Assembly: GCA_021154985.1 (NCBI GenBank)
Contig: JAJNQE010000169.1
Location: forward strand, 1-26,527
DNA length: 26,527 nucleotides
Reading direction: 5' to 3'
From: Hydrogenophaga sp.
GTDB lineage: Bacteria > Pseudomonadota > Gammaproteobacteria > Burkholderiales > Burkholderiaceae_C
Shown here in pieces: positions 1-7,952 of this stretch. Both the position numbers and the translations under genes were made by a program. The notes beneath the pieces are model-generated. The model made no database searches, had not been told where the DNA came from, and worked only from the letters and a program-made list of their open reading frames with translations. The first letter of the stretch is position 1; each line of letters begins with the position of its first letter.

Positions 1-1
1 G

Positions 2-955
2 CGCGCGCGCACCGAGTCGCGGCTGGGCTTTCGGGTCGGGGGCAAGCTGGTGCAGCGTCCGGCCCAGGTGGGCCAACGTGTCGCTGCCGGCGCCTTGTTG
101 GCTCAGCTGGACGCGCAAGACCTCGCGCTCTCCAGCCAGGCCGCCCAGGCTCAGGTGAGTGCGGCACAAACCCAGCGCGACCTGGCAGCGGCCGATCTCA
201 AGCGTTACCAGGACCTGCTGGCCCAGGGCTTCGTGAGCGGCGCCGAGATCGAGCGCCGGCAAGCCACGCTGCAGTCGGCGGAGGCCACGCTGCGCCAGGC
301 GCGTGCGCAGGGTGCGGTGCAGGGCAACCAGGCGGGTTATGCGCGCTTGCTGGCCGACGGTGCCGGGGTGGTGTTGGCGGTCGATGCCGAAGTGGGGCAG
401 GTGGTGGCCGCCGGCACGCCGGTGGTGCGGCTGGCACTGGATGGCCCACGCGACGTGGTGTTTGCGGTGCCCGAAGACCGCCTGGCCACGCTGCAAACCG
501 GCCGGGCCGCGCAGGTGCGCTTGTGGTCGGGTTCTTCAGCGGGCGCGGCGGCGCCGCTGGCTGCGGTGGTGCGCGAGGTCGCGGCCAGTGCCGATCCGGT
601 CACGCGCACTTACCAGGTGAAGCTGTCCTTGACGGAGGGTGCAAGCGCGCCGCTGGGGGCCACGGCCTATGTGACGCTGGCGCAGCCGACCGGGGCGCCC
701 ACGGCGGCCATCAAGCTGCCCACCTCGGCGCTGATGCGCTCCGAAGCCGGTGACCGCAGCGGCAGCGCGGTCTGGGTGTTTGACGCGGCCAGCAGCACGG
801 TGCAGCCGCGCCCGGTGGTGGTGGCCGGTGCCGATGGCAACGAGATGGTGATCGCTTCGGGCCTGAAGCCGGGCGACGAAGTGGTGGCTGCGGGCGTGCA
901 CGTGTTGTCGCCGGGGCAGAAGGTAACGCGCTTTGTTGGCGCAGCCACGAAGTGA
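2..955 (+). CDS. RND efflux periplasmic adaptor (MFP/HlyD-type), 5' end missing
   Basis: This is the membrane-fusion subunit that links an inner-membrane RND pump to an outer-membrane channel. The frame is open from base 2 and the true start lies upstream of the window; the GTG at 50 is internal, because residues typical of the N-terminal barrel (LGFRVGGK) precede it. Then come a lipoyl half-motif (VGQRVAAGALLAQLD), a coiled-coil hairpin rich in Ala, Gln and Arg (about bases 135-320), the second lipoyl half (GAGVVLAVDAEVGQVV), a beta-barrel part and a C-terminal membrane-proximal domain ending in LKPGDEVVAAG. It stops 7 bases before the RND permease gene, so the two form an operon. The signal peptide or lipobox cannot be seen. 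Substrate is unknown. Confidence 0.93.
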   Translation, partial: RARTESRLGFRVGGKLVQRPAQVGQRVAAGALLAQLDAQDLALSSQAAQAQVSAAQTQRDLAAADLKRYQDLLAQGFVSGAEIERRQATLQSAEATLRQARAQGAVQGNQAGYARLLADGAGVVLAVDAEVGQVVAAGTPVVRLALDGPRDVVFAVPEDRLATLQTGRAAQVRLWSGSSAGAAAPLAAVVREVAASADPVTRTYQVKLSLTEGASAPLGATAYVTLAQPTGAPTAAIKLPTSALMRSEAGDRSGSAVWVFDAASSTVQPRPVVVAGADGNEMVIASGLKPGDEVVAAGVHVLSPGQKVTRFVGAATK

Positions 956-962
956 GGTCGGC

Positions 963-3900
963 ATGAGTTCGTCCGACTACTCTTCCGCCGACCAGGCTGC
1001 GACCTGGGTTTCGCGCTTCAACCTCTCGCAATGGGCGCTGGACCACCAGGCCTTCACCCGCTATTTGATGATCGTTCTGATGCTGCTGGGCGTGGCGGCG
1101 TACTTTCAGCTCGGGCAGGACGAAGACCCGCCCTTCACCTTTCGCGCCATGGTGGTGCGGGCCTACTGGCCCGGCGCCACCGCCGAACAGGTGGCCCAGC
1201 AGGTGGCCGACCGCATCGAGAAAACGCTGCAGGAAGTGCCCTACGCCGACAAGATCCGCAGCTATTCCAAGCCCGGTGAAACGCTGGTGATCTTTCAGCT
1301 GAAGGATTCATCGCCACCCGGGGAGGTGCCGCAGATCTGGTACACGGCGCGCAAGAAGATCGGCGACATGCAGGCCACGCTGCCCCAGGGGGTGGTGGGG
1401 CCGTTCTTCAACGACGAGTTCGGCGATGTGTTCGGCGTGATCTACGCGCTGCAGGGCGATGGCTTCAGCTACGCCGACAAGAAGCTGGTGGCCGACGACG
1501 TGCGCCAGCAGCTGCTGCGCGTGCGCGACGTGAGCAAGGTGGAGCTCTTCGGTGTGCAGGACGAAAAACTGTTCATCGAAATTTCGCAGAAACGCCTGGC
1601 GGTGCTCGGGCTGAACCTGCAGCAGGTGTTTGACGCGCTGGGCCAGCAAAACGCGGTGGCGTCGGCGGGCGCGGTGCAGTCGCCGCAAGACGTGGTGCAG
1701 GTGCGCGTGGGCGGTGCCTTCAATTCGGTGGAGCAACTCAGCGCCATGCCGATCCGCGCGGCCAACGGCACGCAGATCCGCCTGGGCGACATCGCCGACA
1801 TCCGGCTGGGCTATGTGGACCCGCCGCAGGTGCTGGTGCGCCACAACGGCAAGGACAGCATCGGCCTGGGCATTTCCATGGCCAAGGGCGGCGACATCAT
1901 TGCGCTGGGCAAGGCGCTCAAGACCACGGTGGCGCGCATTGAATCGACGCTGCCCGCCGGCATGGTGCTGGCGCAGGTGCAGGACCAGCCCAGCGCCGTG
2001 ACCCGCAGCGTGAACGAGTTCGTCACGGTGCTGATTGAAGCGGTGGTGATCGTGCTGGCGGTGAGCTTTCTGGCGCTGGGCCTGCACAAGCGCGCGGGCA
2101 GCAAAGGCCTGCGCGGCTACACGCTTGACGTGCGCCCGGGCCTGGTGGTGCTGATCACGATTCCGCTGGTGCTGGCCATGACCTTCCTGGCCATGAACTA
2201 CTGGGGCATCGGCCTGCACAAGATTTCGCTCGGCTCGCTCATCATTGCGCTGGGCCTGCTGGTGGACGACGCGATCATTGCGGTGGAGATGATGGTGCGC
2301 AAGCTCGAAGAGGGCTACAGCATGGTGCGCGCGGCCACTTTCACCTGGGAGGCCACGGCCATGCCCATGCTCACCGGCACGCTGATCACCGCAGCCGGTT
2401 TCCTGCCCATTGGCCTGGCCAATTCCACCACCGGCGAATACACGTTCGCGATCTTCGCGGTGACGGTGATTGCATTGCTGCTGTCGTGGATCGTGGCGGT
2501 GTTTTTTGTGCCCTACCTGGGCGTGCGCCTGCTCAAGGTGAAGCCGCATGTGGGCGAGGTGCACGAGGTGTTTGACGGCCCGTTCTACGTGCGTTTCCGG
2601 GCCGTGGTGGACTGGTGTGTGCAGCACCGCTGGATCACCATCGGCGCCACCGTGCTCACCTTTGCCTTGGGCATTGTGGGCATGGGGCAGGTGCAACAGC
2701 AGTTTTTCCCGGATTCGAGCCGGCCCGAGATCCTGGTGGACATCTGGCTGCCCGAGGGCAGCAGCATCAAGGCCATGGACGAGGTGACGAAGCGGCTGGA
2801 ATCGCGCATGACGGCCGAAGAGGGCGTGACCAGCGTGAGCACCTGGATCGGCTCGGGCGTGCCGCGGTTCTATTTGCCGCTGGACCAGATCTTCCCGCAG
2901 ACCAACGTGTCGCAGCTGATCGTGTTGCCCAAGGACCTGAAGACGCGTGAGCGCTTGCGCAAGGCATTGCCGGCCTTGCTGGCGACCGAGTTTCCCGAGG
3001 TGCGTGGCCGCGTGAAGCTGCTGCCCAACGGACCACCGGTGCCGTATCCGGTGCAGTTCCGTGTGGTCGGCACCGATCCGACGCAACTGCGCACGCTGGC
3101 CGACGAGGTGAAGGTGGCCATGCGCGAGAACGCCAACATGCGTGGCGTGAACGACAACTGGAACGAGTCGGTCAAGCGCCTGCGTCTGGAAGTGGATCAG
3201 GCCAAGGCGCGAGCGCTTGGGGTGTCCAGCCAGTCGATTGCCCAAGCCGCGCGCACCCTGCTCAGCGGAAGCACCGTGGGCCAGTACCGCGACGGCGACA
3301 AGCTGATCGACATCGTGCTGCGCCAGCCGCTGGATGAGCGCAGCGCCATCTCCGACCTGGCCAACGCCAACCTGCCCACCAGCAGCGGACAAAGCATTCC
3401 GCTGCTGCAGATCGCCAAGCCGGTGTTTGAGTGGGAGGCCGGCGTGATGTGGCGCGAGAACCGCGACTACGCGATCACGGTGCAGGGCGATGTGGTCGAA
3501 GGCCTGCAGGGTGCCACCGTCACGACCGAGCTGCAGCCGGTGCTCAAGAAGATCAGCGATGGCTGGGCCGCACAAGGGCTCTCTGGCTACCGCATCGAGG
3601 TGGCCGGTGCGGTGGAAGAAAGCAGCAAGGGCTCGGCGTCGATCGCGGTGGGCATTCCGCTCATGCTGTTCATCGTCTTCACGCTGCTCATGTTGCAACT
3701 GCAGAGTTTCAGCCGCTCCATGCTGGTGTTCCTCACCGGGCCGCTGGGGTTGGCGGGTGTGGCGGGCGCTCTCCTGTTGCTGAACCGGCCGTTCGGTTTT
3801 GTGGCCTTGCTGGGCGTGATCGCGCTCATGGGCATGATCCAGCGCAACTCGGTGATCCTGATCGACCAGATCGAGCAGGACCGTGCGCGCGGGGTGCCGG

Positions 3901-4127
3901 CCTGGGACGCGGTGGTGGAGTCGGCGGTGCGCCGCATGCGGCCCATCGTGTTGACGGCGGCTGCAGCGGTGCTGGCGATGATCCCGCTTTCGCGCAGCGT
4001 GTTCTGGGGGCCGATGGCGGTGGCGATCATGGGCGGGCTGGTTGTGGCCACGGTGCTGACCCTCCTGGCGCTGCCCGCGATGTACGCGGCGTGGTTCCGG
4101 GTGAAGCGGGAGCCGGCCGCCCACTGA
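963..4127 (+). CDS. RND-family efflux permease, proton-driven inner-membrane pump
   Basis: The product (1054 aa) is a full-length RND transporter, which exports substrates by proton antiport as a trimer with the adaptor encoded just upstream. The proton-relay pair is visible as D435-D436 in LLVDDAIIAVE (TM4). The TM10 motif reads MIQRNSVILID, with Arg961 where AcrB has its essential Lys; this Arg form occurs in other branches of the family. Two large periplasmic loops and about 12 TM segments follow the expected order. A basic stretch (HKRAGSKGLRG) lengthens the loop between two early TM helices. I start at ATG 963, with GAGG 5 bases upstream; a TTG at 933 is in frame but would overlap the adaptor gene. 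It could export organic compounds or drugs; a heavy-metal role is less likely. Confidence 0.95.
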   Translation: MSSSDYSSADQAATWVSRFNLSQWALDHQAFTRYLMIVLMLLGVAAYFQLGQDEDPPFTFRAMVVRAYWPGATAEQVAQQVADRIEKTLQEVPYADKIRSYSKPGETLVIFQLKDSSPPGEVPQIWYTARKKIGDMQATLPQGVVGPFFNDEFGDVFGVIYALQGDGFSYADKKLVADDVRQQLLRVRDVSKVELFGVQDEKLFIEISQKRLAVLGLNLQQVFDALGQQNAVASAGAVQSPQDVVQVRVGGAFNSVEQLSAMPIRAANGTQIRLGDIADIRLGYVDPPQVLVRHNGKDSIGLGISMAKGGDIIALGKALKTTVARIESTLPAGMVLAQVQDQPSAVTRSVNEFVTVLIEAVVIVLAVSFLALGLHKRAGSKGLRGYTLDVRPGLVVLITIPLVLAMTFLAMNYWGIGLHKISLGSLIIALGLLVDDAIIAVEMMVRKLEEGYSMVRAATFTWEATAMPMLTGTLITAAGFLPIGLANSTTGEYTFAIFAVTVIALLLSWIVAVFFVPYLGVRLLKVKPHVGEVHEVFDGPFYVRFRAVVDWCVQHRWITIGATVLTFALGIVGMGQVQQQFFPDSSRPEILVDIWLPEGSSIKAMDEVTKRLESRMTAEEGVTSVSTWIGSGVPRFYLPLDQIFPQTNVSQLIVLPKDLKTRERLRKALPALLATEFPEVRGRVKLLPNGPPVPYPVQFRVVGTDPTQLRTLADEVKVAMRENANMRGVNDNWNESVKRLRLEVDQAKARALGVSSQSIAQAARTLLSGSTVGQYRDGDKLIDIVLRQPLDERSAISDLANANLPTSSGQSIPLLQIAKPVFEWEAGVMWRENRDYAITVQGDVVEGLQGATVTTELQPVLKKISDGWAAQGLSGYRIEVAGAVEESSKGSASIAVGIPLMLFIVFTLLMLQLQSFSRSMLVFLTGPLGLAGVAGALLLLNRPFGFVALLGVIALMGMIQRNSVILIDQIEQDRARGVPAWDAVVESAVRRMRPIVLTAAAAVLAMIPLSRSVFWGPMAVAIMGGLVVATVLTLLALPAMYAAWFRVKREPAAH

Positions 4128-4158
4128 CCGATGCGCTGCCGCACGGCCGTGTCCGGGC

Positions 4159-4164
4159 AACAAT
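4159..4164 (+). promoter_or_regulatory. Candidate -10 element for the LysR gene
   Basis: AACAAT ends 6 bases before the ATG at 4171, and no Shine-Dalgarno sequence precedes that ATG. If used, transcription would begin at or next to the start codon. No convincing -35 is visible, so this is a weak call. Confidence 0.35.
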
Positions 4165-4170
4165 AGGCCC

Positions 4171-5070
4171 ATGCGCCTACGACACATCGAAGTTTTCAAC
4201 GCTGTCATGCAGACCGGCAGCGTGAGCGCCGCCGCCCGCATGATCAACGTGACGCAGCCGGCGGTGAGCCGCACCTTGCAGCATGCCGAGCTGCAGCTGG
4301 GTTTTCAGCTTTTCCAGCGCGTGGGCGGAAGGCTCAAGCCCACGGTGGAGGCACAGACCCTGTATCCGCACATTGAGCGCCTGTTTGCCCAGCTCGACGA
4401 GGTGCAGCGCCTCTCGGCCAGCCTCAAGGCCGGGCGCGGCAAGGGAGAGCTCCGTGTGCTGACCGTGCTGGCGCTCGGCTACGAGGTGTTTCCCCGGGCC
4501 ATGCGTCTGTTTCGAGAGAAGCACCCGTCGGTCTTGGTTCACCACGAGGCACTTCATTCACCGCAGATTGTCTCGTCGCTGGTGCTGCAGGAGGCGGATG
4601 TGGGCTATGTGTTCAGCGCGGTCACGCATCCTGCCCTGGCGCAGGAGCGGCTGGCCGAGCGGCGGGTGGAATGCATCGTGCCCAAGGGCCTGCTGAGCGC
4701 GAAACAGATCAAGGCCGGCACGATCACCCTGGCCCAGCTGGCCAAACTGCCGGTGATCGCGCTCGATGGTCAGGACCCGCTGGGTTTGATGCTGGCCCAC
4801 TCGGTGCGGGAGGCGGGCGCGGGCCTCAACGAAGTCATGACGGTGCAGACCTACCACGTGGCCCTGGCGCTGGCGCACCACGGGGTGGGCGTGGCCCTGG
4901 TGGAAGGGTGCACCGCCGCATCGGCCGACTTGCAGCGGGTGGACGTGTTGACGCTGGAGCCGCCCATCAGCACCTCGGTGCACGTTTTGCGGCCCACGGC
5001 TCGGCCCAATTCGCTGATCACCCGCGCCTTCACGCGCTGCATGCAGCAAGCCCTGCAGCAGCTGGCCTGA
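4171..5070 (+). CDS. LysR-family transcriptional regulator
   Basis: A LysR-type DNA-binding regulator of normal length (299 aa). The winged HTH occupies about residues 1-60, with the signature SVSAAARMINVTQPAVSRTL, and a periplasmic-binding-protein-like effector domain fills about residues 90-295. The HTH resembles the OccR/NocR-like branch that controls amino-acid catabolism (recognition by eye). It lies 43 bases after the RND gene but probably has its own promoter. Its 3' end overlaps the convergent dehydrogenase gene by 41 bases, which is unusual, since LysR genes are more often divergent from their target. A plausible target is the symmetric region at 6305-6419; this is inference. No SD is seen before the ATG. 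Confidence 0.93.
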   Translation: MRLRHIEVFNAVMQTGSVSAAARMINVTQPAVSRTLQHAELQLGFQLFQRVGGRLKPTVEAQTLYPHIERLFAQLDEVQRLSASLKAGRGKGELRVLTVLALGYEVFPRAMRLFREKHPSVLVHHEALHSPQIVSSLVLQEADVGYVFSAVTHPALAQERLAERRVECIVPKGLLSAKQIKAGTITLAQLAKLPVIALDGQDPLGLMLAHSVREAGAGLNEVMTVQTYHVALALAHHGVGVALVEGCTAASADLQRVDVLTLEPPISTSVHVLRPTARPNSLITRAFTRCMQQALQQLA

Positions 5071-6298
5071 ACGACGCCGCCACCTCGCGCGCCACCCGCT
5101 CGGCACTGCCGAAGGCCAGCGTGAATCCCAGTGCGCCATGTCCCGTGTTGAAGAACAGGTTGGCGGGCGAACCTCGAACGCGGCCCAGCACCGGCAGACC
5201 GGTGGGCGTGGCGGGCCGCAGGCCGGCCCAGGGGTTCACTTCGGCGTGCTCGGGCAGGTGCGGAAAGACTTCACGCACGCTGGCCTTGAGAGAAGCAATG
5301 CGCCCGGGATCGATGCTCAGGTCGTGGCCCACCAGCTCGGCCATGCCGGCCACGCGCAGGCGCTCGCCGATGCGGGCGAACACCACTTTGCGAGAGATGT
5401 CGGTCACGTTGACGCTGGGCGCTGTGGTACCGGCCGGCACGGTGATGCTGTAGCCCTTGAGCGGGTACACGGGTACGTCGAGGCCCAGCGGACGGGCGAG
5501 CTGCGGAGAGGCAGAGCCCAGGGCCACCACAAAGGCATCGGCCTCGATGGGGCCACCGGACGTTTGGGCCGAGACAATGCGCCCGTTGTTCTGCACCAGC
5601 CGCGTGACCGGCGTGTTGAACATGAAGCGCACACCCCGTGCCTGGAGCAGCTGTTGGAGCGCCAGGCACACCTTCAGGCAGTCCGCCGCGCACTCGCCGG
5701 GCGTGTGAATGGCGCCCGCAAAACGCTGCGCGTAGCCTGCCAGGGCGGGCTCGATGGCCACGGCTTCTGCCGGTGAGAGGGCGTGCTGCACGCTGCCCAA
5801 TGACCGCTGCAGCGCCATCTGGCGGCGAGCAGCGGCGAAGCCCGCTTCGTCGGGATACAGCACCAGCTTGCCGGTGGTTGAAAAGTCGCAGTCGATGCCT
5901 TCCTGCACAACGAGTCGGTCGAAGGCGGCGCGGCTTTCGGCCGCCAGTTCGAGCAGCGAGGCGGTGGTGTTTCTCGACACGCTCGCGCGGCAGGCGGCCA
6001 GGAAACGCAGCCCCCATGCCCATTGCTGCGGGTCCATCTGCGGTTTGAACTTGAGTGGGGAGTTGCTGGACAGCAGCAGCTTGGGCAGTTGTGCCCAGAT
6101 GCCGGGGTCGGCCAGCGGCTGCACGTAGGCGTAGCTCAGTTGAGCGCCGTTGGCTGCGCTGGCGCCGGAGCCGGCCTGTGCACTGTCGACCGCGGTCACG
6201 GCATGACCGTCGCGATGCAGTTGCCAAGCCGTGGCCAGGCCCGCGATGCCTGCGCCAAGAACGCAGACATTCAAGGGAGTTGGGGAGCGGTGTTGCAT
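5030..6298 (-). CDS. FAD-dependent oxidoreductase, D-amino acid dehydrogenase (DadA)-like
   Basis: A 422-aa DAO-fold flavoenzyme expected to oxidise an amino acid to a 2-oxo acid and ammonia, passing electrons to the respiratory chain. The dinucleotide-binding motif GAGIAGLATAWQL lies near the N-terminus, an acidic residue ends the second beta strand (AVDSAQAG), and the C-terminal FAD-contact segment GLRPATPTGLPVLG and the final GHGALGFTLAFGS motif are present. I chose ATG 6298 because the Rossmann motif follows within about 15 residues; an in-frame ATG at 6382 would add 28 unrelated residues across the promoter region. No SD precedes ATG 6298, and a -10-like TACAGT ends 6 bases upstream. A glycine/sarcosine oxidase-like activity is the main alternative. 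Confidence 0.9.
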   Translation of the reverse strand: MQHRSPTPLNVCVLGAGIAGLATAWQLHRDGHAVTAVDSAQAGSGASAANGAQLSYAYVQPLADPGIWAQLPKLLLSSNSPLKFKPQMDPQQWAWGLRFLAACRASVSRNTTASLLELAAESRAAFDRLVVQEGIDCDFSTTGKLVLYPDEAGFAAARRQMALQRSLGSVQHALSPAEAVAIEPALAGYAQRFAGAIHTPGECAADCLKVCLALQQLLQARGVRFMFNTPVTRLVQNNGRIVSAQTSGGPIEADAFVVALGSASPQLARPLGLDVPVYPLKGYSITVPAGTTAPSVNVTDISRKVVFARIGERLRVAGMAELVGHDLSIDPGRIASLKASVREVFPHLPEHAEVNPWAGLRPATPTGLPVLGRVRGSPANLFFNTGHGALGFTLAFGSAERVAREVAASFRPAAAGLAACSA

Positions 6299-6304
6299 GG
6301 GGCA

Positions 6305-6333
6305 ACTGTAGGCAAGCGGCGTGTTTCTGAAAA
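6305..6333 (-). promoter_or_regulatory. Candidate promoter of the DadA-like gene
   Basis: On the minus strand, TTTTCA (6333-6328) and TACAGT (6310-6305) are separated by 17 bases. The -35 overlaps the left outer arm of the dyad at 6329-6395. The expected transcription start falls at about 6298, the first base of the start codon. Confidence 0.45.
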
Positions 6334-6395
6334 ATGCCGACAGCGAAACGGCCCATGCCGCAAAGTCATGGACCGGCACCATAAAGGCATTTTTC
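6329..6395. promoter_or_regulatory. Nested dyad between divergent catabolic genes, probable operator
   Basis: GAAAAATGCC (6329-6338) is the exact reverse complement of GGCATTTTTC (6386-6395). Inside it, CGGCCCATG (6349-6357) and CATGGACCG (6367-6375) pair at 8 of 9 positions. Both inverted repeats have the same centre, base 6362. The outer arms cover the -35 regions of both divergent promoters. A LysR-type tetramer is a plausible binder, possibly the product of the gene at 4171. Confidence 0.6.
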
Positions 6396-6419
6396 GAACC
6401 GGGCGACGCTGCCTAAACT
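6391..6419 (+). promoter_or_regulatory. Candidate promoter of the aminotransferase gene
   Basis: TTTTCG (6391-6396) and TAAACT (6414-6419) are separated by 17 bases, mirroring the minus-strand promoter on the other side of the dyad. The predicted start is near 6426, leaving a leader of about 25 bases without a clear SD. Confidence 0.4.
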
Positions 6420-6451
6420 GACCGTCCTGCCACATCCATCCCGTTTGCTCC

Positions 6452-7798
6452 ATGTCCGTCGCCAGCCTGTCCGGTACCCGTGTCTTTCATCGTCAGCTCA
6501 GCCACTCGCTGCCCACCGCGGTGGGTGGTCATGGGATCTCGCTCACCGACGCGGCCGGTCGGAACTACCTCGACGCGTCGGGTGGCGCGGCCGTCTCCTG
6601 TCTGGGCCACGGGCACCCGGATGTGATCGCGGCCATGCATGCGCAGATCGACAAGCTGGCGTATGCGCACACCAGCTTCTTCACCACCGAGGCGGCCGAA
6701 GAGCTGGCCGATGTCTTGATCGAGACGGCGCCTCCCGGCATGAGCCACGTGTATTTCGTGAGCGGTGGCTCCGAGGCTGTGGAAGCGGCCTTGAAGATGG
6801 CCCGCCAGTACTTTGTCGAGATCGGCCAGCCGCAGCGCAGGCACTTCATTGCCCGTCATCAGAGCTACCACGGCAACACCTTGGGAGCGCTGGCCGTGGG
6901 CGGCAACGCCTGGCGGCGCGAGCAGTTCAAACCGCTGTTGATGGATGTGACGCACGTGGCGCCGTGCTACGAGTACCGGCATCGGCGGGACGATGAAACC
7001 GCCGAGCAGTACGGTCAACGCCTGGTGGCCGAGCTGTCCGAGGCCATCGACCGCCTGGGTGGCGAAAACGTGATGGCCTTCGTGGCCGAAACCGTGGGGG
7101 GCGCCACCGCTGGCGTGCTCACGCCGGTGCCTGGGTACTTCAAGGCGGTGCGCGAACTGTGCGACCGCCACGGGATCCTGCTGATCCTGGACGAGGTGAT
7201 GTGCGGCATGGGCCGCACCGGCACACTGCACGCTTGTGAGCAGGAGGGTGTGGTGCCCGACCTGCTGACCATTGCCAAAGGCTTGGGCGGTGGATACCAG
7301 CCCATCGGCGCGGTGTTGGCGCAGGGCAGGGTGGTGGACGCCTTTCGTCAGGGCAGTGGCCTGTTTCAACACGGCCATACCTACCTGGGCCATGCCATCG
7401 CCTGTGCAGCGGCGCTGGCGGTGCAGCGCGTGATCCAGCGCGACGGCTTGCTGGCGCAGGTGCGCGAGCGCGGCCAGCACTTGCAGGCGTTGCTGCATCA
7501 GGCCTTTGACCAGCACCCCCATGTGGGCGAGATCCGAGGGCGGGGCTTGTTCTGGGGCGTTGAGCTGGTGGCCGATCGCGCCAGCAAGGCGTGGTTCGAT
7601 CCGGCGCGCAAGTTGCACGCGCGCATCAAACGCGAAGCCATGGCCGGTGGGCTGATGGTCTATCCCATGGGCGGCACGGTGGATGGCCGTTGCGGCGACC
7701 ACGTGCTGCTCGCGCCGCCGTTCATTGCGACCGAAGCCGAGCTCGCCCGCATCGTGGACTTGCTGGCCGCGGCCATCGACCGAGCCACAGCCAACTGA
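6452..7798 (+). CDS. PLP-dependent class III aminotransferase
   Basis: A 448-aa fold-type I aminotransferase of the class III (omega-amino acid/beta-alanine-pyruvate) group. The PLP ring-binding Asp is D247 in LILDEVMCG and the Schiff-base Lys is K276 in IAKGLGGGYQPIGA. The phosphate-binding region (SGGSEAVEAALKMAR) and the substrate motif HGHTYLGH are also present. It would move an amino group from an amino acid or amine to a keto acid. It is transcribed divergently from the DadA-like dehydrogenase across a shared 153-base control region, suggesting co-regulation in one pathway. The exact substrate cannot be read. No rho-independent terminator follows, so transcription could run on to the TAXI gene 154 bases downstream. 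Confidence 0.93.
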   Translation: MSVASLSGTRVFHRQLSHSLPTAVGGHGISLTDAAGRNYLDASGGAAVSCLGHGHPDVIAAMHAQIDKLAYAHTSFFTTEAAEELADVLIETAPPGMSHVYFVSGGSEAVEAALKMARQYFVEIGQPQRRHFIARHQSYHGNTLGALAVGGNAWRREQFKPLLMDVTHVAPCYEYRHRRDDETAEQYGQRLVAELSEAIDRLGGENVMAFVAETVGGATAGVLTPVPGYFKAVRELCDRHGILLILDEVMCGMGRTGTLHACEQEGVVPDLLTIAKGLGGGYQPIGAVLAQGRVVDAFRQGSGLFQHGHTYLGHAIACAAALAVQRVIQRDGLLAQVRERGQHLQALLHQAFDQHPHVGEIRGRGLFWGVELVADRASKAWFDPARKLHARIKREAMAGGLMVYPMGGTVDGRCGDHVLLAPPFIATEAELARIVDLLAAAIDRATAN

Positions 7799-7816
7799 TC
7801 ACTGAATAAGAGAAAC

Positions 7817-7850
7817 TACTTGAGCATTAGTCTTTAGTAATACTTGGGCA
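7817..7850 (+). repeat. Direct repeat in the leader of the TAXI gene
   Basis: TACTTGAGCA (7817-7826) and TACTTGGGCA (7841-7850) match at 9 of 10 bases and start 24 bases apart. They lie in an AT-rich island within otherwise GC-rich DNA, about 100 bases before the TAXI start codon. This may be a promoter with activator half-sites; TAATAC at 7838-7843 could be a -10. Function is inferred. Confidence 0.4.
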
Positions 7851-7952
7851 AACCCGATGAGCGCTCGCCTTCAAGGCGGATAGCATCGCCGGCTTACCCG
7901 CGTACCACGGACCGGCATTTTTCCGGGCCTTTTCACCCCTCCAGGAGTCAGC

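Noticed and set aside
1308..4274. A 988-codon open frame antisense to the RND gene
   Set aside because: The RND frame is clearly real. The antisense product is extremely rich in His, Arg, Gln and Ala, as expected from GC-rich codon bias, and resembles no protein.
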